Below are positions 7,029-16,700 of a DNA stretch of 64,000 nucleotides, in pieces. The position numbers were made by a program, and so were the translations under genes. Every line of letters begins with the position of its first letter. Position 1 is the first letter of the stretch. A model generated the notes under the pieces. That model did no database searches. It was not told the DNA's origin and saw only the letters and a list, made by a program, of their open reading frames with translations. The stretch lies in NCBI GenBank assembly GCA_964546815.1, contig CAZJLR010000006.1, positions 1 through 64,000 on the forward strand. The letters run 5' to 3'. Source of the DNA: JAIEPM01 sp964546815 (GTDB lineage: Bacteria; Cyanobacteriota; Vampirovibrionia; Obscuribacterales; Obscuribacteraceae).

Positions 7029-9969
7029 CAGCTCTTTAATCGATTTACCTTTGCTTGATCTACCGGACGAATGCTTACGTCAATTAGGTAGCCTGATTCT
7101 CGGGATGGGGGCAAACAAAATTGATTTACCACTAAGCTCGGTAGACATCAATGCAAAGGTAATCGAAAGAGTCGCACAAGTCACGGTCAAACAAGTTTTT
7201 CAAAATAACACAGCAGATCACATGGAAGCTGTGTACATTTTTCCACTGGCCGCCGGCTCTGCCATCTCCAGTTTCAACATGAAAGTTGGAGACAGAGTGA
7301 TTAAAGGCGTCGTGGAAGAGCGCGCTGAAGCACGTCGGCAATATCAACAAGCTGTTGATGACGGCAAGCGCGCCGCTATTATGGAGCAAGAACGAGATGA
7401 TGTTTTCACTGTTCAAGTGGGCAATCTGCCACCAGGCGAGCAAGTAACAATTGAGATCAGTTACGCAGAACGACTACCATTTTTTGAAGACGGTAGTTGT
7501 GAATTACGCTTGCCGCTTGTGGTCGCTCCCCGGTACATTCCTGGGCATGAACTAAACCGAGATTCGGTTGGAGACGGCATCGTCGCTGATACCAATCTCG
7601 TGCCAGACGCGTCGCGCATTACGCCGCCGCGTCTGGCCCCAGGGGTTGACGCTGGCACAGCGCTAACTTTGAAAGTAGAACTTCTGCTTGACGAAGATTC
7701 TAAAATCGAAAATCTGGCATGTTCGCAGCACTCAACCAAAACATCTTTGTCTAGCGGTGAGATCACTGTTAGCCTCGCACGCACAAATGAACGTTTAAAC
7801 CGTGATTTTGTATTACGTTGGCAGAATGCTTCAGACGATGTAAAAACATCACTTGTCACATACACTGCAGAAGATGGTCAAACATATGGACTTCTTTCAG
7901 TGATGCCACCACGTCGGGTCGGTTACTTAGGCGCCGCCCGCGACATCATCTTTGTGCTCGATAAATCTGGTTCTATGGAAGGAATCAAGATGACTTCGGC
8001 GGTGCGCGCTTGCAGTATTTTGTTAAACACATTGGGGCCGCGCGACAGATTTACGATAGTCGCTTTCGATCAACGAGTCGAATGGATGCCCGGCAACAGA
8101 ACAACCTTTATCAATGCCGATATCGCAGGCATCGAAAAGGGCGAGAAATTCTTGCGCGGCATTTCGGCACAGGGCGGCACTGAAATGGACTACGCTTTGA
8201 GCAATGCCTTCATAGCAATTGCAGCACGCGCAGAAAAGGAAGGCAGAATGCCATCATTGGTAGTACTCACCGATGGCGAAGTTGGCAACGAATCTCAAAT
8301 TATGCAGCGCGTCCAAACTCAAATTGGTGATGCCCGACTCTTTGTGGTAGGCATCGACACCGCTGTTAACTCAGGATTGCTAAAAAGACTAGCAAATCTT
8401 GGTGGTGGCAGCGCAGCCTTTGTTGAACCTGGAGTTCAGCTTGAAGAGGCTCTGACAGCGATTGGCAGAGAAATAGGTGCTCCGCTTGTAACAGACATAC
8501 AAGTAGAAGACGGAGATCTGTCGATTGACAGATCCTCCATTTCTCCTTCTCGCATACCAGACATTTTTGCAGGACGAGCCTCAGTTAGTTTTCTAAAACT
8601 CTCTGGCAACAAAGGAAAGATTTGCGTAAAAGGAATTCGCTCAGATTCAAAACCATTTGAAATTAAAGTCAAAGCTCACAAAGCAGAAATGCCTTGCATT
8701 GCACAGCTCTGGGCAAAAACGCATATCGTCGACTTTGAAGACGATTACCGCGTAAATCCAGCCGCTCGAGAATCTTTAAAAGCGCAAATCGTAGAACTTG
8801 CAGTCAAACATTCACTGCTTACAAAATTCACTGCATTTGTCGTCGTCGATGAATCAGAAGTCGTAAATAAAACCGGTGACTCGCGCAAGATTGTGCAACC
8901 GGCGGAGATGCCCGAAAGCTGGGCAGAGGAACAGGTAAGCACGCAGGGCTGGGCTTCGTCAACAGGTTCCTACGGAATGGCCCCCCAAGCGCCAGCAGCA
9001 TTCCAAGCCCAACGAGCTGCAGCGCCAAGCCCCGCCCCACCAAACATGCCGATGAACATGCTTGGAGCTTCTCCAATGGCGCAACCAGCACCTCCCAACA
9101 ATTCTCCACCAGTAGCTTGGGGCGATGAAAACGATACATTTGGCTCTTCAGCCGGCTTTGGCGGCAGTATCAATGACAAGCTTGCTGAAATTTTCAACGA
9201 AAACGAAGCGAATGCATTTGAAGAATCGACGGGGCAAGAAGCAGACCTGTGTGTTACCGGTGCATTTTTCGAAGAACCTGCACAACAAATTTTCCAAGAT
9301 TGCGACCAGGTAACAAGCGCACCAGCTTCCATACAAAAATCAGAGCTTGGTCTGGACGCACAAAACAAGCCAGGCAGTCAAAGCTGCAAAGACTCAGCAA
9401 ACAACCAGCCAGAAGTGCGTGCGCGTATGATGCAAAAGAAACAGATGCCAGCCGCACCAATTCCTGTTTCGCAACCAACACCGCCACAACCACCAATGCC
9501 ACCTAAGGCTCCTCCAACTCCGCCAGGTCTGCAAAGACTTAATGCGGCGCCATCAGCTGGGAAAGACAGCGGGGAAGCGGCTGCGATTCAGAAAGAAAAA
9601 TCTGCAAAAGCTCGCTCAGAATCCAGCAGCGTAAAAGCCAATTTCGATGCTTTCATTTCTGAATTCGAAGCAGCATTTGAAATGCTGGCACAAGAAAAAA
9701 TTCCAGACGCAGACAATTTGGAAGCTGTTCGTATGAAACTTCTTAGAGCCCTTGCGCTACTGAAGATTGGCATGGACTTGCCACTACTGCAAAGATTCCT
9801 TCGTTCAAGCTCTATAGAAATGATTGCATCTTTAAGAGACAGTTCTTTGAGTGCATCAGATCACCGCACATTCTGGAACACCAAGCTAAGCCAATTCAAA
9901 CAACTAAAACAAGAGTTCGATTCGGCTGGCAGCGGGCAAGAACAGTCATTCTGGGACAGTTCAATCTAG
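7021..9969 (+). CDS. VIT/VWA domain protein, copy 1
   Basis: This 982-aa protein has an N-terminal VIT domain (about 30-160), with VTVKQVFQN, YIFPLAAGSAISSFNMKVG and QVGNLPPGEQVTIEI. A VWA domain follows (about 308-480) with an intact metal-binding MIDAS set: DKSGS (Asp314, Ser316, Ser318), GGTEMD and LTDGEVGN. Then come a ~250-residue Pro/Gln/Ala-rich linker and a conserved helical C-terminal domain ending in FWDSSI. I see no clear signal peptide or TM helix, so location is uncertain. ATG 7021 is chosen over 7000 because AAGGAG lies 6 nt before it; it overlaps merR by 8 nt. VIT/VWA proteins are thought to mediate protein binding. It is paralogous to 13794-16802. Confidence 0.88.
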   Translation: MTSSSLIDLPLLDLPDECLRQLGSLILGMGANKIDLPLSSVDINAKVIERVAQVTVKQVFQNNTADHMEAVYIFPLAAGSAISSFNMKVGDRVIKGVVEERAEARRQYQQAVDDGKRAAIMEQERDDVFTVQVGNLPPGEQVTIEISYAERLPFFEDGSCELRLPLVVAPRYIPGHELNRDSVGDGIVADTNLVPDASRITPPRLAPGVDAGTALTLKVELLLDEDSKIENLACSQHSTKTSLSSGEITVSLARTNERLNRDFVLRWQNASDDVKTSLVTYTAEDGQTYGLLSVMPPRRVGYLGAARDIIFVLDKSGSMEGIKMTSAVRACSILLNTLGPRDRFTIVAFDQRVEWMPGNRTTFINADIAGIEKGEKFLRGISAQGGTEMDYALSNAFIAIAARAEKEGRMPSLVVLTDGEVGNESQIMQRVQTQIGDARLFVVGIDTAVNSGLLKRLANLGGGSAAFVEPGVQLEEALTAIGREIGAPLVTDIQVEDGDLSIDRSSISPSRIPDIFAGRASVSFLKLSGNKGKICVKGIRSDSKPFEIKVKAHKAEMPCIAQLWAKTHIVDFEDDYRVNPAARESLKAQIVELAVKHSLLTKFTAFVVVDESEVVNKTGDSRKIVQPAEMPESWAEEQVSTQGWASSTGSYGMAPQAPAAFQAQRAAAPSPAPPNMPMNMLGASPMAQPAPPNNSPPVAWGDENDTFGSSAGFGGSINDKLAEIFNENEANAFEESTGQEADLCVTGAFFEEPAQQIFQDCDQVTSAPASIQKSELGLDAQNKPGSQSCKDSANNQPEVRARMMQKKQMPAAPIPVSQPTPPQPPMPPKAPPTPPGLQRLNAAPSAGKDSGEAAAIQKEKSAKARSESSSVKANFDAFISEFEAAFEMLAQEKIPDADNLEAVRMKLLRALALLKIGMDLPLLQRFLRSSSIEMIASLRDSSLSASDHRTFWNTKLSQFKQLKQEFDSAGSGQEQSFWDSSI

Positions 9970-10042
9970 CCTTCCGTTCTAAGCACTGTCATTGAATCAA
10001 ATCTTCTAGATTTCCCGGGCGAATTCAGCCTGGCAATAGAAC

Positions 10043-10075
10043 AACAGGGATTAGCCAGCGGCTACTCCCTGTTTT
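10043..10075 (+). terminator. Rho-independent terminator of the merR-VIT operon
   Basis: AACAGGGA pairs with TCCCTGTT, extended inside by TAGCC/GGCTA, and is followed by T's. It lies 74 bp past the VIT stop. A partial copy of the left arm recurs at about 10113-10125. Confidence 0.7.
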
Positions 10076-10122
10076 CGTTCATGAATCGAACATTGGTCCC
10101 CCTCATTTATAGGCAACAGGGA

Positions 10123-10668
10123 TTACCATGCTTGCATTATCGTTTTGCTTTCGTCGAATGGTTCCGTGTTTGAATCTTGATCTAGAGACTCGCTCAAGAC
10201 TGATTCCGAACTAATTGATTCAGCCGCTACATTTTCTTTCGCAATTGGGGTTTGCGCCTTCACGACTTCTTTGATTTTGTTGCTTTCTGGCTGTTTTTTT
10301 GAATCAAGATTTGCCTGAGTTGGGGGAGTTAGCATAATTCCGAACAACACCAAAGTTGAAAGAATTCCGATTGCCAGATTTCTCTTGAACTGCAAGAGTT
10401 TCTCAGGAGTTATACCGCGCTCGGGTAAACCGACCCATGAGCGTATTTCTGTTTCAGCCGATTTCAGCGGACAGATTATTTCCACTTCTCCAAAACTTTT
10501 TTGTTCGCGTGATTGGTTCATGCGTGACTGTTGAATTCTTACGGGGCTCGAATATTTTGCTGAGAGAGCTTTTCTCAAATAAGCCTTTTGTCGGTCGCTT
10601 TCTAGAACTTGTTGGACTCTGATGTGGTGAGCAACATTGCTGTCAAAAAGTTCATTTGCTTGACTCAT
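10123..10668 (-). CDS. Single-TM hypothetical protein
   Basis: This 181-aa protein has a soluble N-terminal part (about 105 residues, basic), one membrane helix (LAIGILSTLVLFGIML) and a Ser/Glu-rich outer tail. The layout resembles anti-sigma or regulatory membrane proteins, but no named domain is recognised. ATG 10668 is chosen because AGGAG lies about 9 nt upstream; a longer reading to 10713 has no SD. It lies downstream of the three TadE-like genes on the same strand, but a terminator at 10748-10772 separates it from them. Confidence 0.65.
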   Translation of the reverse strand: MSQANELFDSNVAHHIRVQQVLESDRQKAYLRKALSAKYSSPVRIQQSRMNQSREQKSFGEVEIICPLKSAETEIRSWVGLPERGITPEKLLQFKRNLAIGILSTLVLFGIMLTPPTQANLDSKKQPESNKIKEVVKAQTPIAKENVAAESISSESVLSESLDQDSNTEPFDESKTIMQAW

Positions 10669-10747
10669 TATGCCATCTCCTAAGATCCCCTCGATGAAGC
10701 AATAATGCTGCAAAGTTATAACTTAGTTGTTACGACAAGAAGAAAGA

Positions 10748-10772
10748 AGAGGACGCTTTTGAGGCGTCCTCT
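10748..10772 (-). terminator. Rho-independent terminator after the TadE-like genes
   Basis: A perfect 9-bp stem AGAGGACGC/GCGTCCTCT with a 7-nt loop is followed, on the minus strand, by a T-rich run. It lies 31 bp after the stop of the last TadE-like gene. Confidence 0.75.
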
Positions 10773-10802
10773 TGCGGGAGAAGAAAATTTCAAATCAACG
10801 AA

Positions 10803-11594
10803 TTAGCGCGCGCCATTGTATGGAGTCCAGGGTTTGCGTTCAAGAATTTCCGTAGTGTTTTCAGCAGGCGTACGCTGCATTTGTAGATTGCCAGAACTCG
10901 GACAATAAAGCGTCAGTTCAACTACAGGATAGTGACCAATGGAGTCACCGGCGCGCAACCACCGGGGGTCATTACTGGCCGGGGTGTTGTATCCGACTGT
11001 GGCATTATAAACAGGCACGCGAATGGCTCTTTCTATGTTTACTTGCGGGTTCAATGGATCTGGATAGGATGTATGCAAGAGCGCCATGCCATGCTTTTCG
11101 ACCGCGTATTCTGCATCTGTTGCTATGCCTGATGCGTGCATTGTAACTTCTTTTGGAAATATACCGGCTGTAAGTATCTCCAGCCCTTTCACGTCGAAGT
11201 CTACCTGCACGATGGTTATTTCCTTGTCCTTGACCTTTTGTCTATGTGTTTTGACTTTCACGTCTCCAACTACTTCAGCGTTGAGAAGTCCCATCTGCGC
11301 AATCTCTGCTTTTGCTAGCTTGTCCACATCAACTTTGGCAAGATCTGTTTGGAAGAATGGTCGCTTCATACCAAGCCACCACATACCTGCCACGTACTGT
11401 CTTGCGCCTTCGGCAGCAACGGCGTTGATTCTATAATTGTATGAACTCATCAAGCTTGTGTTCGCCAACAGAAATAGGATGACGGCAACAAATCCAATCA
11501 GTACGGCGAGCATCACCGTTCCCTCAACAATTGCTTGTCCTTTGGCTGTTCTTTTCGAAATACGTCTGGTCTTTTTTGCTGTTCTATCTTTCAT
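10803..11594 (-). CDS. TadE-like protein, third of three
   Basis: The 263-aa protein has a basic N-terminus, then GQAIVEGTVML leading into one long hydrophobic helix (about residues 24-48), the TadE/pseudopilin layout with the conserved Glu. The ~215-residue exported part shares with its two neighbours a WWLGM-(K/E)-RP motif, a beta-rich middle with VQVDFDV, the RVPVYNAT motif and a single Cys near the C-terminus (LTLYC). The last ~30 residues are a proline- and charge-rich extension. SD GGAGG lies 8 nt before ATG 11594. TadE-like proteins are minor components of Flp/Tad pili, but no tadA, tadB, tadC or flp gene is in the window. Confidence 0.75.
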   Translation of the reverse strand: MKDRTAKKTRRISKRTAKGQAIVEGTVMLAVLIGFVAVILFLLANTSLMSSYNYRINAVAAEGARQYVAGMWWLGMKRPFFQTDLAKVDVDKLAKAEIAQMGLLNAEVVGDVKVKTHRQKVKDKEITIVQVDFDVKGLEILTAGIFPKEVTMHASGIATDAEYAVEKHGMALLHTSYPDPLNPQVNIERAIRVPVYNATVGYNTPASNDPRWLRAGDSIGHYPVVELTLYCPSSGNLQMQRTPAENTTEILERKPWTPYNGAR

Positions 11595-11708
11595 TATTCC
11601 AGCCTCCAGTTGAGGTCACCGTTTCACCGATTGATTCATGCTAAAAGGTATTTGTTACGTTGATGTTACGCCCAGACACCTGTGGCTGCTCACGCGACAG
11701 AGACTGGC

Positions 11709-12413
11709 TCACATTCTGCCAATACTTGCTGAATGGACACAATTTAGGCGGAGATAAGCTTCTACAACATTTCCTGTTGATACACCGGCGCGTACAAGCT
11801 CCGGGTCCATTGACTGCGCATTGCCGTTCGTAGCATTGTAAATTGGTACCCTAATTCCACGCTTTACGCCTGGGTTTGCGGGATCAACAAAGAGGAGCAG
11901 AGCCATACCTTGTTTGTCTATGGCGTGCTCAGAATCTGAAGAGACGGCAGACACATGCATCGGAATAACATTCGGCAAGACCCCAGCGGAACATATTCCA
12001 ACACGACTAACGTCAAAGCTGACCTCTACAATTGTTATAGGAACAGAACGTACAGTGCCTGCCTTGTAGGCTACCTTAAAGTTGGACGGAGGCGGCAAAC
12101 CGAGTTCAGCCAGTGCTGCAGTTACAGCAAGTTCTGCTTCTTCCTTTGCTTGAGCCTGAAAGGATTGGTCGCTTACCCATTCCTTTCGCTCCATCCCAAG
12201 CCACCATCTCTTGGAACCAATTTGCCGTGCCGCATCTGATGCAATACTTTGTAGTCTGTTATTGCTGTTGCCGAGTACACCCGTGTTCACGACCAAAAGC
12301 AACATTCCAACAACAAGTAGTGTAAGCATCGTCATCATGGCGATTCCACCGATTAGGGCGCTCCCGCTTGCTTTGCGTTGTTTTCTATTATGTTTTAGAT
12401 GCTTTATTTTCAT
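11709..12413 (-). CDS. TadE-like protein, second of three (Glu replaced)
   Basis: This 234-aa paralogue of the flanking genes has the same hydrophobic N-terminal helix, WWLGMERKE, VEVSFDV, RVPIYNATNGN and a C-terminal single Cys (LRLNC). Where the siblings read QA(I/L)VEGTVML it reads SALIGGIAMM, so the Glu near the helix start is lost. In pilins that Glu helps assembly or processing, so this copy may behave differently. ATG 12413 is chosen because a GAGGAA-type SD lies upstream; the reading frame extends to 12500 without one. There are 68 bp to the gene before it and 114 bp to the gene after. Confidence 0.75.
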   Translation of the reverse strand: MKIKHLKHNRKQRKASGSALIGGIAMMTMLTLLVVGMLLLVVNTGVLGNSNNRLQSIASDAARQIGSKRWWLGMERKEWVSDQSFQAQAKEEAELAVTAALAELGLPPPSNFKVAYKAGTVRSVPITIVEVSFDVSRVGICSAGVLPNVIPMHVSAVSSDSEHAIDKQGMALLLFVDPANPGVKRGIRVPIYNATNGNAQSMDPELVRAGVSTGNVVEAYLRLNCVHSASIGRM

Positions 12414-12481
12414 CAGTTTTTCCTCGCCGTCCGCTTTCAATTTCAATATTCTGCACTGAAAATCTATCGAAGTTGTTACAA

Positions 12482-13234
12482 CTAACGACTTACGTTCCAT
12501 ACCAAGTTTCGAGTCTGAACGGTCTGGTTTGGAGCCGGGTTGATGAATCTGGCGATTCTAGATCCGGCTGTATTGCATTGAATCGAAAGGTTTGCAACTG
12601 GATATTTTCCTGCGGAAATGCCTGCGTTTAGAAAGGTTGGATGCGCTGGTGTGTCATTGCCATTTGTGGCGTTATAGACTGGCACCCTGATTCCGTGCCT
12701 GACGCCTGTGTTTGGATCTTCTGCAAGAATCAAGGCGCGACCATGAGGTGTCACAGCATGATCAGCATCTGATGCGATTCCATTTCCGTGCAACTTTGCG
12801 GCACCACTAAAGCACAAGCCAGAACAAAGCTGCAATCCATCTACGTCAAAGTCAATCCGAACAATAGTGACACTCTTTTGACGCAGCATTACACTTGAAT
12901 AACTTGCAGTAAAGTTGCTTGCGCTGGGCAGACCCAAAGCATGAAGCTCATTATCTAGTGCTAGCTTGGCATCGCTTTCTGCACTTTCTTGATGATAATC
13001 AGGGCGTTCCATTCCCAACCACCATTTTGCGTCACTAATTCGCTTTGCTGCATGTGACGCTGCAAATTGAAGCTTCACGTTGCTTTCGCTTATGAAGTAT
13101 GTGTTTAGAACGAGCAAGAAAAGCATTGCCAAAACTGTAGTCATTACTGACAGCATGACTGTGCCCTCGACCAACGCCTGTCCGCACTGAGACCTTCTAC
13201 CGGAATTCAACTTAGGTGTGGAATTTCTTTTCAT
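12482..13234 (-). CDS. TadE-like protein, first of three
   Basis: The 250-aa protein has a basic N-terminus with GQALVEGTVMLSV and a long hydrophobic helix, then KWWLGMERP, IVRIDFDVDG, a Cys-containing segment (LCSGLCFSG), RVPVYNATNGNDTP and LSIQC near the end. ATG 13234 has a GGGGGAGAG SD. It is the promoter-proximal gene of the three, which probably form one transcript ending at 10748-10772. Its upstream region (13259-13377) is shared with the divergent control region of the second VIT gene. Confidence 0.75.
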   Translation of the reverse strand: MKRNSTPKLNSGRRSQCGQALVEGTVMLSVMTTVLAMLFLLVLNTYFISESNVKLQFAASHAAKRISDAKWWLGMERPDYHQESAESDAKLALDNELHALGLPSASNFTASYSSVMLRQKSVTIVRIDFDVDGLQLCSGLCFSGAAKLHGNGIASDADHAVTPHGRALILAEDPNTGVRHGIRVPVYNATNGNDTPAHPTFLNAGISAGKYPVANLSIQCNTAGSRIARFINPAPNQTVQTRNLVWNVSR

Positions 13235-13377
13235 TTTCTCTCCCCCCGCCCGACTCAATTTGGAACTTTCTAAAGACTAAGTCCGATTTATAACGACGGT
13301 GTTACGGAAGTAGAAAATTCGCGCAGAGCATATCGAGCCACCGGAAATTGAATACACTTCTGGTTCCAGGTCGTTCC

Positions 13378-13409
13378 AATACTGTCACGATAAAAATTAC
13401 TGTCATGAT
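13378..13409. promoter_or_regulatory. Two MerR half-sites upstream of the second VIT locus
   Basis: AATACTGTC (13378-13386) and ATTACTGTC (13396-13404) are direct repeats, 18 bp apart, of the right arm of the operator at 6480-6488. They lie between the TadE-like genes and the second VIT locus and could serve either direction. Confidence 0.5.
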
Positions 13410-13493
13410 CGGGGAGTTTCGTTTATGACCCGGAAGCAAGCAAACAGGCTATGGGCCTTGCGTAGCAAGCGTTTACAGAATGCAGCAAGGACC

Positions 13494-13528
13494 TTGACAG
13501 TATTACAGTAATCTGAGAGAATACTGTC
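13494..13528 (+). promoter_or_regulatory. MerR-type operator/promoter, copy 2
   Basis: TTGACA (13494-13499) and the dyad GACAGTATT-N15-AATACTGTC (13496-13528) are identical to the element before merR. Identity continues through ATGGA, but here the reading frame is ATG-GAG-AGA-TAA, so merR is absent. The MerR protein at 6489-7028 is the obvious candidate to act here in trans. Confidence 0.7.
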
Positions 13529-13793
13529 ATGGAGAGATAAGCGAATAACGAAATGCGCCGAATGTGTCGGCGGGTCGTTGAATCGTTTAACTCTGCATGG
13601 CATCACGTAAAACATACAAACATCAAGTTGCCACCGTGACATTGGCACCTGTCGTTTCATAGCAAATTTGATCCACAAAATTGCAGGTGTAACACCTGCT
13701 GCAGTGCAGTATACAACCACGCCAAAAATGGCGTAACAGCCTAGCGCTTGCAAGTAGTCTTGCGAGGCGGGCTGCAGCTTGGAGGAAAAGCAA
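13529..13793 (+). other. Structured leader replacing merR
   Basis: This 265-bp non-coding stretch lies between the operator and the second VIT start. It opens with a 3-codon remnant (ATG-GAG-AGA-TAA) and holds two perfect hairpins: GCAGGTGT/ACACCTGC (13683-13699) and ACGCCA/TGGCGT (13719-13734). I cannot find a remnant of merR by eye. It may be a regulatory 5' leader or just deletion scar. Confidence 0.5.
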
Positions 13794-16700
13794 ATGACAC
13801 GTAACCCAAATAATGATTTGCCTATACTTACAGAACTCGATGGTGCTGAGCGCCAGCTGGGAAGCCTCGAAGTAAGACAAGGTAAGCGCAGAACAGTGTT
13901 GCCACTTGCAGCTGTTGAAGTCTTTGCCAAAGTAATTGACAGAGTCTCTCACGTTACTGTCAAACAAGTTTTTCAAAACAACCTTTGCGAACATCTCGAA
14001 GCTGTGTACATTTTTCCACTTGCTCCAGGCTCAGCTGTTTCAAGCTTCAACATGAAAGTCGGCAAACGTGTCATCAAAGGAGTCGTTGAAGAACGCGGCG
14101 CCGCTCGCCAGCAATATGAACAAGCAATTGATGACGGCAAGCGTGCAGCAATTATGGAACAAGAACGCGATGATGTTTTCACTGTTCAAGTTGGAAATCT
14201 TCCTCCAGGCGAATCTGTCACAATCGAAATCAGCTATTCTGAGCGCCTTCCTTTTTATGAAAACGGCAGCTGCGAACTCAGACTTCCATTGGTAGTCTCA
14301 CCACGTTATATTCCTGGTACTTCTTTGAATCGAGATTCGGTAGGTGACGGCACCGCTGCCGATACCAATCTCGTGCCGGACGCGTCGCGCATTACGCCGC
14401 CGCGTCTGGCCCCTGGTGTCAACCCTGAGACAGCATTTAAATTGAAAGTCGAAATTCTTCAACAATTTGGCACACAAATAAATGATCTCACTTGCTCACA
14501 ACACGCAAGTCAGGCAAACCTTTCCGACGGGGGAATCACGGTGACACTGACGCGAGCGGATGAACGACTCAATAGAGATTTCGTTCTTCGCTGGCGCAGT
14601 GCCACCGAGTCTATCAAATCGTCACTGCTTACTTACACTGCACCTGATGGCGAAACATACGGACTACTTTCGATAATGCCACCACGTCGTGCAGGATATC
14701 TTGGTGCACCACGAGACATTGTTTTTGTTTTAGACCGCTCTGGCTCGATGAATGGCATGAAAATGATATCGGCAGTGCGCGCTTGCAGCATTCTTCTCGA
14801 CACGTTAGGACCTCAAGACAGGTTTGCCATCGCTGCTTTCGATAACGTGGTGGAATGGATGACAGGTTATCACGGCAGTCATTTTGTTCATGCAAATACC
14901 GCAGGAATCGAACACGGCGAAAGGTACCTGCGCGGCGTTTCAGCCCGAGGCGGCACTGAAATGGACAATGCGCTGAAACATGCATTTTCCGCGCTCGACT
15001 CACGCCACCAGAGCAGTGGCAGACTACCTACACTGGTAGTGTTGACCGACGGAGAAGTCGGCAACGAATCACAAGTTTTGCAGCGCATCCAGCGCCAGAT
15101 TGGAGATGCCAGACTCTTTGTAGTGGGCATAGACACAGCGGTTAATTCAGGCTTACTGAAACGACTCGCCAATCTGGGCGGAGGCACTGCAGCTTTTGTT
15201 GAACCCGGGAATCAACTAGAGGAGGCTCTGGCATCGATCGGAAGAGAAATAGGTGCTCCGCTTGTAACGGACATACATGTTGAGAATCTATCGCTCCCAG
15301 TCGTCAGAGCCTCCTTCTCTCCTTCTCGAATACCAGACATATTCACAGGCCGCGCGTCAGTGAGTTTTATGAAACTCACAAACAGCAGGGGCAAAATTCT
15401 ACTCAAAGGTCAGTTTGCAGACGGCAGACTTTTTGAAGAAAGAGTAAAAGCACAGCCGGTAAATATGCCGTGCATCGCCCAGCTTTGGGCAAAAGCACAC
15501 ATTGTAGACATTGAAGATCAATATAGAATCAATCCAAATGCAAGAGGCAACCTCAAAAACGAAATCATCAATCTGGCGGTTAAACATTCACTGCTTACAA
15601 AATTCACTGCCTTCGTTGTTGTGGATGAAGCTGAAATAGCCAACCAGACGGGCACTTGGCAAAAAATTGTTCAACCTGTTGCAATGCCTGCAGGCTGGGC
15701 CGAGCAATGTAATCAACCAGCAGCTGGCGTTCGCATGAAACATATGTCGCGAATTCCAACCAATATTGCAGATCAGGTTTGTCAATCAAGAGCAGTATAT
15801 TCAGCCGGTGCATCTCAAGATGCATACGATAGCTGGGGATCAGGTGCTCAAACTGGTGGATGGGGAGCAGCGGATCCGTCTGATGCATGGGGAGCCGCTC
15901 CTCAAATCGGAAAATTTCAGTGGAGCGTTGCAGGCAATTATGGTTCGAGCCCACCAGCAAACTCTCCCGCATCTTCGAACGAGTTGCAAGGCTCGGTTAT
16001 CATGAATCAACAAATCAAGAAACAGAAAGTCGACGCCGCAAGAGAATACGAAGCGTATGAAGCTGATGCTGGCTCTGGCAACAGCAGTGATTTATCTGCC
16101 GCATTCAAAGACCACGACTTTGGTTCTTCAGGTGCATCATTCCAACAAGCTCCGGCTCCATCACTAAGCCCACCGGCTCCAGGTCAACTACCTCCGGCGC
16201 CTCCACCGCAAGCCCCAGTTTCACGAGCTCAAATGCAAAGGCCAGCACAAGCACCCAAAATGCCACAACAGCCGCAGGCTCAACCAAGTCCGACTCCGCA
16301 GCCACAGCAGGCACCGCTGCCACGACAGATGAATATAGGGCCGATTTCGGTATCACATGCGGTGCACAATACAATAGAAGCGATCTTCGACAAGTTAGCG
16401 AACAGCCTTCGTGCTTCAAATAACAAACGGGAAGCAATGCAGCAACAGGCAGAAATCGCAACGGCAAGAGCGGCAATCGTTGTATTCTTCAGTGAGTTTG
16501 ATATGGCATACAGCAAGCTATCGCATAACAGCCTGCCAAATGCAAACAGACTTGAGAAGGCTCGCCTCAATTTATTGCACACACTCGCGCCAATCAAATT
16601 GGGAATGGACCTACCTCTCATGCAACGATTCTTGAGAGCCCCGGCTATCGAACTAATATCTTCGTTGCATGACACGTCCCTATCACTTGCAGAATTAAAC

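Noticed and set aside
13403..13930. Open frame on the minus strand across the second VIT leader
   Set aside because: It overlaps the operator and the VIT start, has no SD and resembles no protein.
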